A DNA stretch of 64,000 nt from Saccopteryx bilineata (taxonomy: Eukaryota > Chordata > Mammalia > Chiroptera > Emballonuridae). The stretch lies in the NCBI RefSeq assembly GCF_036850765.1, contig NC_089491.1, positions 89,126,740 to 89,190,739 of the forward strand, written 5' to 3'. The first letter of the stretch is position 1. Each line of letters starts with the position of its first letter. Below are positions 43,619-53,923 of the stretch, piece after piece. A program made the position numbers and the translations under genes. Under the pieces are notes generated by a model. That model was not told the DNA's origin. It saw only the letters and a list, made by a program, of their open reading frames with translations, and ran no database searches.

Positions 43619-43936
43619 GAGAGTTTTGATCATAAACGAGCACTGAATTTTGTCAGATGCTTTTTCTACATCTATTGATATGATAATGTGATTTTTATCT
43701 TTCATTTTGTTTATGTGATGAATCACGCTTATTAATTTGTACCAGCCTTGCCTCCCTGGAATAAATCCCACTTGATCATGGTATATAATCTTTTTAATGT
43801 ATTGCTGAATATGGTTTGCTAATACTTTATTAAGAACTAGCTGTACCGGCCACATGTTACTGTGGCTCAGTCTGGTTAAATGGAAAAGAAAGAAAAGAGA
43901 AAACGCACGTTTCTTATATGTTTAATTTCACAATGC

Positions 43937-44512
43937 TTATGGGTATACAATATTTTTTGTTGTTCCATTGTCTGTGCAGATATAGAGATTATCTGGTTTG
44001 CCGACTCTAGAACATGCAACATATAATTCTACATGTGAGAAGCAATCCGTGTTTAGATCTAAATTATACAATTCTAAAGATTGGCCCTGAGCTTTGTTGA
44101 TGGTGATTACAAACGCCAATTGAATTAGGGACTGCAATCTCTTATATTGAAATGGCATATCTGTTGGAATCATAGGCATGCGAGGAATGAGGACATCTTC
44201 ACCTTTCAAAGGTCCTGTCAAGATTGTTGCTTCTATGATGTTGCTCATTAATTTTTTTACTGAAAGCCGCGTGTCGTTGCAAAGCTTTGGCTGGTTGATA
44301 TTTCTCAATATGATAATTGGCACACCAATTTTCAATTGCAATATGTGTAGTGGCATCCCTGGCAGATCGAGTGAATTCAAAAATTCTGTTGGATAATTAA
44401 CCACTTCATCTGCTTCCACAACAGTGTCTAAGGACTTGTATGTGACTGCCTCACTTTGAATGTTAGACTGAATAATATTGTTAAGTTCGTAGACGTCGTT
44501 GTTCTTGGCCAC
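43937..44512 (-). pseudogene. Helitron helicase, C-terminal part
   Basis: Pif1-type helicase C-terminus of the Helitron. It has motif V-like INKAQGQSLEL (near 44080-44107) and motif VI-like YVACSRV (near 43995-44015), with LDLPGMPLHILQLKIGVPII in front. The 191-codon frame ends at the last residues TKNIVYP, close to the 3' terminus at 43837. It is separated by breaks from the earlier helicase motifs at 44823-45044, so it is not an intact gene. In full elements this domain follows a Rep nuclease, absent here. Confidence 0.9.
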
Positions 44513-44747
44513 AAAAATAGCTCATTCACTCAGCCAATCGTGATTCTTATAATTGGTTTGAATATTGGGAAATACTTTTTCAACCAATTCTTCTTTTGAT
44601 GTCACTAAATTGCAGAAGTCCTGAGGTCAGATCAACTGGCATCTTTCCGTTCCCAATTTCTAGCAATTGATGTGAGAACATCTCAGCTAATCAATCATTT
44701 TGCAGCTGGACATGCATATTTGTATTTAATTTTAACATCTTTACATG

Positions 44748-45044
44748 TCACCACAAAGAAGAGTATTTCAGGCAAGCATTTATTTCATCCGCTGGTGTTG
44801 ATTGAGGAATTACAGGAAATGTTTGCCTGAAATCTCCTGGAAGGAATATTAATGCGTTCCCAAATGGTCTGATGTTTCCATGAAAATCTTGCAATGATTG
44901 ACCAAGAGCCTCGAGCGATTTTTTTGTGCACCATTGTGCATTTATCCCAAACAATAGTTTGCATTTCTGCAATACTTTTCCCATGCTGGATGCTTTGGAA
45001 ATGTTGCACATGGGAGTTTCAATGAATTGCATGTTCAATGGCAA
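44748..45044 (-). pseudogene. Helitron helicase, central part
   Basis: A 98-codon frame with the motif III-like GDFRQTFPV (about 44823-44838), preceded by a degraded motif II region (in the Pif1 family DEC; here IN-AQ). A frame shift lies around 45000-44785, where two frames overlap. The remainder is separated from the C-terminal part (43937-44512) by about 230 bases with stops. Confidence 0.85.
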
Positions 45045-45126
45045 TTTTCAAAGAGGAACGAGCAGTTCTTTCACCTGGTAGCAATGTTGCAGCTATTCTG
45101 GATGACTCAAGAGCTAAGGCAATGTC

Positions 45127-45422
45127 GCCTGACCAGGCGGTGGTGCTGGGGATAGAGCATCAGACTAGGATGCAGAGGACCCAGGTTCAAGACCCTGAGG
45201 TCACCAGCTTGAGCGCAGGCTTATCTGGTTTGAGCAAAAGCTCACCAGCTTGGACCCAAGGTCGCTGGCTCAAGCAAGGGGTTACTCGGTCTGCTGAAGT
45301 CCTGCCCATGGTCAAGGCACATATGAGAAAGCAATCAATGAACAACCAAGGTCTCACAATGAAAAACTGATGATTGATGCTTCTCATCTCTCTTCATTCC
45401 TGTCTGTCTGTCCCTGTCTATC

Positions 45423-45506
<84 letters not shown>

Positions 45507-45507
45507 A
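45127..45507 (+). mobile_element. tRNA-derived SINE type B with compound microsatellite tail
   Basis: Inserted in the Helitron with a perfect 15-bp duplication AGCTAAGGCAATGTC (45112-45126 and 45508-45522). The tail is (TC)n, (TG)n then (TA)n at 45428-45505, not poly(A). Confidence 0.95.
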
Positions 45508-45562
45508 AGCTAAGGCAATGTCATTTTGGGATCAAAGTGCTGCCAGAATCAATCTATTTAGG

Positions 45563-45985
45563 AACATTTTACCAGTTCCTTTTGGTGCATCTAAGAAGAT
45601 TTTTCCAACCCCATTATTGACAGTTTGCATTATTTGATAGTAAATGCCTTTTTGCTCAAGCATTAGCTTAGAAATATTTGCACATATCACAAAAGATCAC
45701 CCATGTTGTAATTTTGTTCATGATGCAATTCTACATTGAATGAAGCAGCAGATCGATTCAGTGATGGCATTCCCAATTGAGAACTTTGTTCGCGATATCT
45801 AAACACAGATCTTCAATCATTAAGAATGTTTTGTTGTAGATTTCTGCTGTGAAATCTATGTTCATATTTGAATTTTCTTTGCGTATTTGACAGAAAATAT
45901 CTTCAGCCATGTGCGATTTATATTTCATAACATTGAAATGGAATCGTAAAATATTTAATATAGCATGTGTTGCTTTTACGTCCAA
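45563..45985 (-). pseudogene. Helitron helicase, N-terminal part
   Basis: The minus-strand frame at 45985-45758 (MAEDIFCQIRKENSNMNID...) matches what precedes the helicase core in animal Helitrons; nearer the SINE a Walker A-like GTGK reads at about 45566-45589. The glycine-rich P-loop is degraded. Upstream, toward the 5' end, no HUH Rep motif was found. Confidence 0.7.
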
Positions 45986-47180
45986 CAGATGGAGCTGTTT
46001 TTCAAAAAAAGCATGTTTTTACCTGTCATAGGTGTGACATCTATATAATAGTAGGTATATAAAAACATAAAAAGACGCGCATATTTGAATGCAATGTTGT
46101 GTCAAAGTTTCAAAGCAATTGGTGAAGAACTTTTGGAGATTTAAGATTTTGAACAAACAAACATTTACATTTTTATTTATATAAATTTTAGCATTTATGT
46201 TCATCAAGGGTATTGGCCTACAGTTTTTTTTCTTTGTAGTCTTTACCTGGTTTTGGAATGTGGATAATGCTTGCCTGGTAAAATGAGCTTGGAAATCTTC
46301 CCCTCTCATGACTTTTTTGGAATAGCTTGAAAAGGATAGGCGTTAGTTCTTTGACTGTTTGGTAAAATTTGCCTGTGAAGCCATCTGGTCCAAGGCTTTT
46401 GTTTGCTGGGAGTGTTTTGATAACTGTTTCAGTTTCATTCATTGTAATCAGTCTGCTCAGGTTTTCTTATTCTTCCAGATTCAGGTTTGGAAGATTGTAT
46501 GTTTTTAGGATTTTATTCATTTCACTTAGGTTGTCCAATTTTTTTGGCATATAATTCTTCATAGTATTTTCTTACAATCTTTTGTATTTCTGTGATGTCA
46601 GTTATTACTTCTCTTTCATCCCTACTTTTGTTTATTTGGGTCTTCTCTCTTTTTTTCTACATGAGTCCGGTTAAAGGTTTGTCAATCTTGTTTACCTTTT
46701 CAAAGAACCAGCTTTTGGTTTCATTGATCTTTTGTATTATGTTTTTAGTCTCTATGTCATTTGCTTTTGCTCTGATCTTTATTATATCCTTCCTTCTATT
46801 TCCTTTGGGCTTTGGTTGTTGTTCTTTTTCTAGTACTTTTAGGTGCAAGGTTAGATAATTAATTTAATTTTTTTTTTTTTCTTTTTGAGGTATGCCTGTA
46901 ATGTTATGAATGTCCCTCTCAGGACTGCTTTCACTGTGTCCCATAAATTTTGAGTTGTTGTATGTTCATTTTCATTTATTTCAAAGAAATCTTTGATTTC
47001 TTACTTGATCTCATTATTTACCCATTCGTTGTTTAATAACATGCTATTTGGCCTCCCAGTGTTTGAATGTTTTCCAGTTTTTCTATTGTAGTTGATTTTT
47101 AGTTTCATGCCATTGTGGTCAGAGAAGATGCTTGATATGATTTCAATCTTCTTAAATTTATCAAGACTTGTTTTGTATTT

Positions 47181-47520
47181 TTTTTTTCATTTTACAGAGA
47201 CAGAGAGTGAGTCAGAGAGAGGGATAGACAGGGACAGACAGACAGGAATGGAGAGAGATGAGAAGCATCAATCATTAGTTTTTCATTGCGTGTGCAACAC
47301 CTTAGTTGTTCATTGATTGCTCTCTCATATGTGCCTTGACCGCGGGCCTTCAGCAGACCGAGTAATCCCTTGCTGGAGCCAGTGACCTTGGATTCAAGCT
47401 AGTGGGCTTTTTGCTCAAACCAGATGAGCCCACGCTCAAGCTGGTGACCTCAGGGTCTCGAACCTGGGTCCTCTGCATCCCAGTCCGACGCTCTATCCAC
47501 TGTGCCACTGCCTGGTCAGC
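47181..47520 (-). mobile_element. tRNA-derived SINE type B
   Basis: Antisense copy with head CACTGTGCCACTGCCTGGTCA and duplication CTTGTTTTGTATTT at 47167-47180 and 47521-47534. Confidence 0.93.
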
Positions 47521-48398
47521 CTTGTTTTGTATTTTAACATGTGGTCTATTTTAGAAAATGTACCATGTGTACTTGAAAGAAATGTACATTCTGGTGCTTT
47601 GTGGTTAAATGTTCTGATATCAATTAAATCCAGTTGATCTAGTGTGTTGTTTATGGCCATTGTTTCTTTGTTGATTTTCTGTCTGGTGGACCTATCCATT
47701 GATGTCAGTAGAGTGTTAAAATCCCCTACTATTTCTGTATTGCTGTTCATCTCTCTCTATGTCCATCAAAAAGAGCTTTATATATTTAGTTTCATCAGAT
47801 GCATAAATATTTATAATAGTTATATCCTCTTGTTGGTTTACTCCTTTTATCATTATGTAGTGACCTTATTTATCCCTTACTATAGCTTTAATTTTAAACA
47901 CTATTTTGTCAGATATGACTATTGCTACCCCAGCTTTTTTTTTTTTTAATTTCCATTTGTGTGGAATATTTTTTTCATTCCTTCACTTTCAGTCTTTGTG
48001 TATCGTTTGTTCTGAACTGGGTCTCTTGTAGACCACATGTTGTCTTATCCATTCAGCTACCCAATGTCTTTTGACTGGAGCATTAATCTATTTACATTTA
48101 AGGTTATTATTGATAATTACTTATTTATTGCCATTTTATTCTCTAAATCTTTTTTTTAATAATTTTATTTTTTTAATGGGGTGACATCAATAAATCAGGA
48201 TACATATATTCAAAGATAACAAGTCCAGGTTATCTTGTCGTTCAATTATGTTGCATACCCATCACCCAAAGTCAGATTGTCCTCTGTCACCTTCTATCTT
48301 GTTTTCTTTGTGCCCCTCCCCCTTCCCCTTTCCCTCTCCCATTCTCGCCTCCCCCCCCGTAACAACCACACTCTTATCAATGTCTCTTAGTTTCACTT

Positions 48399-51300
48399 TT
48401 ATGTCCCACCTACGTATGGAATAATGCAGTTCCTGGTTTTTTCTGATTTACTTATTTTGCTTCGTATCATGTTATCAAGATCCCACCATTTTGCTGTAAA
48501 TGTTCCGATGTCATCATTTCTTATGGCTGAGTAGTATTCCATAGTGTATATGTGCCACATCTTCTTTATCCAGTCATCTATTGACGGGCTTTTTGGTTGT
48601 TTCCATGTCCTGGCCACTGTGAACAATGCTGCAATAAACATGGGGCTGCATGTGTCTTTACATATCAATGTTTCTGAGTTTTTGGGGTATATACCCAGTA
48701 GAGGGATTGCTGGGTCATAAGGTAGTTCTATTTTCAGTTTTTTGAGGAACCACCATACTTTCTTCCATAATGGTTGTACTACTTTACATTCCCACCAACA
48801 GTGTATGAGAGTTCCTTTTTCTCCACAGCCTCTCCAACATTTGCTATTACCTGTCTTGCTAATAATTTCTAATCTAACAGGTGTGAGGTGGTATCTCATT
48901 GCAGTTTTGATTTGCTTTTCTCTAATAGTTAAAGAAGATGAGCATCTTTTCATATATCTGTTGGCCATTTGTATTTCTTCCTGGGAGAAGTGTCTGTTCA
49001 TATCCTCTTCCCATTTTTTTTTTTTTTCACTTTTCTGAAGCTGGAAACAGGGAGAGACAGTCAGACAGACTCCCGCATGCGCCCGACCGGGATCCACCCG
49101 GCACGCCCACCAGGGGGCGATGCTCTGCCCATCCTGGGCATCGCCATGTTGCGACCAGAGCCACTCTAGCGCCTGAGGAAGAGGCCACAGAGCCATCCCC
49201 AGCGCCTGGGCCATCTTTGCTCCAATGGAGCCTTGGCTGCGGGAGGGGAAGAGAGAGACAGAGAGGAAAGCGCGGCGGAGGGGTGGAGAAGCAAATGGGC
49301 GCTTCTCCTGTGTGCCCTGGCCGGGAATCGAACCCGGGTCCTCCGCACGCTAGGCCGACGCTCTACCGCTGAGCCAACCGGCCAGGGCCCATTTTTTTAT
49401 TGGATTGTTTGTTTGTTTGTTATTGAGTTTTATGAGTTCTTTGTATATTTTGGATATTAGGCCCTTATCTGAGCTGTTGTTTGAAAATATCATTTCCCAT
49501 TTAGTTGGCTGTCTGTTTATTTTGTTATCAATTTCTCTTGCTGAGCAAAAACTTCTTAGTCTGATGTAGTCCCATTCATTAATTTTTGCCTTCACTTCTC
49601 TTGCCTTTGGAGTCAAATTCATAAAATGCTCTTTAAAACCCAGGTCCATGAGTTGAGTACCTATGTCTTCTTCTATGTACTTAATTGTTTCAGGTCTTAT
49701 GTTTAGATCTTTGATCCATTTTGAGTTAATTTTTGTACAGGGGGAAAGACTGTAGTCCAGTTTCATTCTTTTGCATGTGGCTTTCCAGTTTTCCCAGCAC
49801 CATTTATTGAAGAGGCTTTCTTTTCTCCATTATGTGTTGTTGGCCCCTTTATCAAAAATTATTTGACTATATATATATGGTTTTATTTCTGGACTTTCTA
49901 TTCTGTTCCATTGGTCTGAGTGTCTGTTTTTCTGCCAATACCATGTTGTTTTGATTGTCGTGGCCCTATAATAGAGTTTGAAGTCAGGTATTGTAATGCC
50001 CCCAGCTTCATTCTTTTTCTTTAGGATTGCTTTGGCTATTCGGGGTTTTTTATAGTTCCATATAAATCTGATGATTTTTTGCTCTATTTCTTTAAGAAAT
50101 GTCATTGGAATTTTGATGGGAATTGCATTAAATTTGTATATTGCTTTGGGTAATATAGCCATCTTGATTATATTTATTCTTCCTAGCCAAGAACAAGGTA
50201 TATTCTTCCATCTCATTATATCTTTTTTGATTTCCCTTAACAATGGTTTGTAGTTTTCATTATATAAGTCCTTTACATTCTTTGTTATGTTTATTCCTAA
50301 GTATTTTATTTTTTTTGTTGCAATCGTGAAGGGGATTATTCTTTTGAGTTCCTTCTCAGTTGTTTCATTGTTGGCATATAGAAAGGCTATTGACTTCTGT
50401 GTGTTAATTTTGTATCCTGCAACCTTACTGTATTGGCTTATTGTTTCTAGTAGTCTTTTTGTGAATTCTTTGGGGTTTTCGATGTATAGGATCATATCAT
50501 CTGCAAAAAGTGATACCTTTACTTCTTCTTTTCCAATATGGATGCCTTTTATTTCTTTGTCTTGTCTGATTGCTCTGGCTAGAACCTCTAGTACCAAATT
50601 AAATAAGAGTGGAGAGAGTGGACAACCCTGTCTTGTTCCTGATTTAAGGGGGAAAGCCTTCAGTTTAGTGCCATTTAATATGATGTTAGCTGATGGTTTA
50701 TCATATATGACCTTTATCATGTTGAGATATTTTCATTCTATACCCAATTTGTTGAGAGTCTTAAACATAAAATTGTGTTGTATTTTATCAAAAGCCTTTT
50801 CTGCATCTATTGATAAGATCATGTGGTTTTTGTTCTTTGTTTTGTTGTTATGGTGTATTACGTTAACCGTTTTACGTATGTTGAACCATCCTTGAGATTC
50901 TGGGATGAATCCCACTTGATCATGATGTATTATTTTTTTTAATATGTTATTGTATTTGATTTGCTAGTATTTTGTTTAGTATTTTAGCATCTGTATTCAT
51001 TAGAGATATTGGTCTGTAGTTTTCTTTTTTTGTGCCATCCTTGCCTGGTTTTGGTATGAGGGTTATGTTGGCCTCATAAAATGTGTTTGGAAGTATTGCT
51101 TCTTCTTCAATTTTTTGGAAGACTTTGAGTAGAATAGGAACCAAGTCTTCTTTGAATGTTTGATAAAATTCGCTGGTATAGACGACAGGGCCTGGACTTT
51201 TATTTTTGGGGAGGTTTTTTAATGTTTTTTTCTATTTCTTCTCTACTAATAGGTCTGTTTAGGCTTTCTGCTTCTTCTTGACTCAGTCTAGGAAGGTTGT

Positions 51301-52604
51301 ATTGTTCTAGGAATTTATCCATTTCTTCTAGGTTGTTGAATTTAGTGGCATAAAGTTTTTCATAGTATTCTACAATAATTCTTTGTATATCTACGGTGTC
51401 CGTGGTGATTTCTCCTCTTTCATTTTGGATTTTGTTTATATGAGTTCTTTCTCTTTTTCCTTGGTAAGTCTTGCCATGGGTTTGTCAATTTTGTTGATCT
51501 TTTCAAAGAACCAGCTCCTTGTTTTATTAATTTTTTCTATAGTTTTTCTGTTCTCTAATTCATTTATTTCTGCTCTGATTTTTATTATCTCCTTTCTTCG
51601 GCTGGTTTTGGGTTGTCTTTGTTCTTCTTTTTCTAGTTCCTTAAGGTGGGAAGTTAAGTGGTTCACTTGGGCTCTCTCTTGTTTGTTCATATATGCCTGA
51701 AGCGATATGAACTTCCCTCTGATCACTGCTTTTGCTGCATCCCATAGATTCTGATATGTTCTATTGTCATTTTCATTAGTCTGTGTATATCTTTTGATCT
51801 CTGCACTTATTTCTTCTTTGACCCACTCATTTTTTAAAAGTATGTTGTTTCGTTTCCACATTTTTGTGGGATTTTTTTCCTCTTTTTTGCAGTTGAATTC
51901 TAGTTTCAAGGCTTTATGATCAGAAAATATGCTTGGTACAACTTCAATTTTTCTGAATTTGCTGATGTTGTTTTTGTGGCCCAACATATGGTCAATTCTT
52001 GAGAATGATCCATGTACACTGGAGAAAAATGTATACTCAGTCACTTTGGGATGAAATGTCCTGTAGATGTCTATCATATCCAGGTGCTCTAGTGTTTTGT
52101 TTAAGGCCACTATGTCTTTGTTGATTCTCTGTTTGGATGACCGATCTAGAGCCGTCAGCGGTGTATTGAGGTCTCCAAGTAAGATTGTATTTTTGTCAGT
52201 TTTTGTTTTAAGATCAATAAGTAGCTGTCTTATATATTTTGGTGCTCCTTGGTTTGGTGCATATATATTAAGAATTGTTATGTCTTCTTGATTCAGTGTC
52301 CCCTTAGCTATTATGAAATGACCATTTTTGTCTCTGAGTACTTTTCCTGTCTTGTAGTCAGCATTATCCGATATGAGTATTGCTACACTTGCTTTTTTTT
52401 TATGTTATTTGCTTGGAGTATTGTTTTCCAGCCTTTCACTTTGAATTTGTTTTTATCCTTGTTACTTAGATGAGTTTCCTGTAGGCAGCATACAGTTGGA
52501 TTTTCTTTTTTAATCCATTCTGCTACTCTGTGCCTTTTTTTTGGTGAGTTTAATTCATTTACATTTAGTGTAATTATTGACACTTGTGAGTTCCCTATTG
52601 CCAT
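48399..52604 (-). pseudogene. LINE-1 ORF2, disrupted
   Basis: ORF2 of the minus-strand L1. Pieces with recognisable ORF2 sequence lie at 52604-52383, 52110-51436, 51144-50947, 50915-50733, 50720-49830, 49766-49388 and 49020-48399. Breaks include a frameshift in an A run near 52400, further indels and stops, and the SINE at 49021-49387 near the C-terminus. The FADD motif is preserved near 50500 ([10 protein letters not shown]) and the SDH of the endonuclease near 51920. Endonuclease, RT and the cysteine motif are all visible but not in one frame. Confidence 0.92.
49021..49387 (-). mobile_element. tRNA-derived SINE type A, inserted in L1 ORF2
   Basis: Antisense, very well preserved: plus strand ends with head GACGCTCTACCGCTGAGCC then AACCGGCCAGGGC. 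Duplication CCCATTTTTTT at about 49010-49020 and 49388-49398. Its near-consensus sequence shows recent mobility of this SINE family. Confidence 0.95.
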
Positions 52605-52930
52605 TTTATAGATTGCTTTCTGTTAGTTTTGTGTCTTGTTTGATCCTTCTCTTTTGTTTTTCTATCTTTTGTTTTTATTTGGTTGCATTCCATACATTTT
52701 TCCTCTGTTGCTATCTCTTTTATCTCATGTGCTTCTGTGGTGGTTTTTTCAATGGTGGTTACCTTTGAGTAATGAAAAGGGTCCCTACCCTGTTCATTGT
52801 AGCGAACTATTTTGTGAGTACTTTTGCACTCCATCATCCTTTGCTACTGTTAATCTCCATCCTCTCCCCCTCTTTCTTTTTGTTGTTGTCATAGTTTAAA
52901 TTTGGTTTTATTGTGTTCTTCTTGGAGCTT

Positions 52931-53923
52931 TTACTTGTGGCTCTGTTTTTTTTTGTTCTTTGTATCTGATTGGAGAACCCCCTTTAGTAATTCCTGGAGT
53001 GGGGGTTTTCTGATGATAAATTCCCTCATCTTTTCTGTATCTGTGAATGTTTTTATTTCTCCTTCATATTTGAAGGATAGCTTTGATGGGTATAGTATTC
53101 GTGGCTGAAAGTTACTCTCTTTCAGGACTTTAAATATTGAGGTCCACTCTCTTCTAGCTTGTAGAGTTTCTGCTGAGAAATCTGATGATAATCTAATGGG
53201 CCTCCCTTTATATGTTGTATTCTTTTCCCTGGCTGCCTTGAGAATTTTTTCTTTGCTGTTGGTTTGTGTCAATTTCATTATGATATGCCTTGGAGTAGGT
53301 TTGTTGGGGTTAAGAAAACTCGGAGTTCTGTTTGCTTCTTGAACTTGAGGCTTTAGTTCTTTCCACAGGCTTGGGAAGTTCTCATCTATTATTTGTTTGA
53401 GTATGTTCTCCATTCCATTTTCTCTCTCTTCTCCCTCTGATATACCTATTATTCTTATGTTATTCTTTTTGATGGAGTCAGATAATTCTTGTAGGGCTAT
53501 CTCATTTTTTTTAATTTTTGAGTCTCTTTCTTCTTCTCTCTGTTGTGCCTCAAGTTGCTTGTCTTCTATTTCACTAATCCTCTCTTCTATCTGACCTGTT
53601 CTATTAGCTAAGCTTGTTACTTCGTTTTTCAGCTCGTGAATTGAGTTTTTCATCTCTGTTTGATTTGTTTTTATAGTTTCAATTTCCTTGGACATATATT
53701 CTTTGTGTTCATTGAGTTGTTTTCTGAGCTCCCTAAATTGCCTTTCTGTGTTTTCTTGTATATCTCGGAGGATTTTTAGGATTTCTATCTTGAATTCTCT
53801 GTCATTTAGCTCCAAGGTTTCCAATATATTAAATTTTTTCTCCATAGATTTTTCCTCATCTAGCTGTGTTACCTCTCTTTCTTTTGTATCCATGATATTC
53901 GATTTTCTCTTCCTTAATGGCAT
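52931..53923 (-). CDS. LINE-1 ORF1p, intact 330 residues
   Basis: ORF1 of the minus-strand L1, open from ATG (53923) to stop (52931) and nearly identical to the ORF1 at 31340-32335, with one residue fewer (AREKNTT instead of AREKKNTT). Coiled-coil, RRM and CTD arrangement as in that copy. The stop lies before a spacer of about 330 nt leading to ORF2. Function as an RNA-binding chaperone of L1 RNPs is known for the family. Confidence 0.95.
   Translation of the reverse strand: MPLRKRKSNIMDTKEREVTQLDEEKSMEKKFNILETLELNDREFKIEILKILRDIQENTERQFRELRKQLNEHKEYMSKEIETIKTNQTEMKNSIHELKNEVTSLANRTGQIEERISEIEDKQLEAQQREEERDSKIKKNEIALQELSDSIKKNNIRIIGISEGEERENGMENILKQIIDENFPSLWKELKPQVQEANRTPSFLNPNKPTPRHIIMKLTQTNSKEKILKAAREKNTTYKGRPIRLSSDFSAETLQARREWTSIFKVLKESNFQPRILYPSKLSFKYEGEIKTFTDTEKMREFIIRKPPLQELLKGVLQSDTKNKKKQSHK

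Larger units (their letters stand above)
43837..46185 (-). mobile_element. Helitron, lacking its Rep domain, with a SINE inside
   Basis: Rolling-circle transposon on the minus strand, inserted between A and T inside antisense L1 ORF2. The left edge is CTAG (43837-43840), the usual 3' terminus, preceded on the minus strand by the hairpin GCCACA-loop-TGTGGC about 8 nt inside. The right edge is the 5' end, TTTATATAAATAAAAATG, where TC would be expected (one substitution). Joining the flanks gives AAGAA|TTTTAGC, the unbroken L1 text, so there is no target duplication, as expected. Length is 2349 bp, about 1970 without the SINE; full elements are commonly 5-6 kb. Only the helicase half is encoded. 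Confidence 0.9.
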
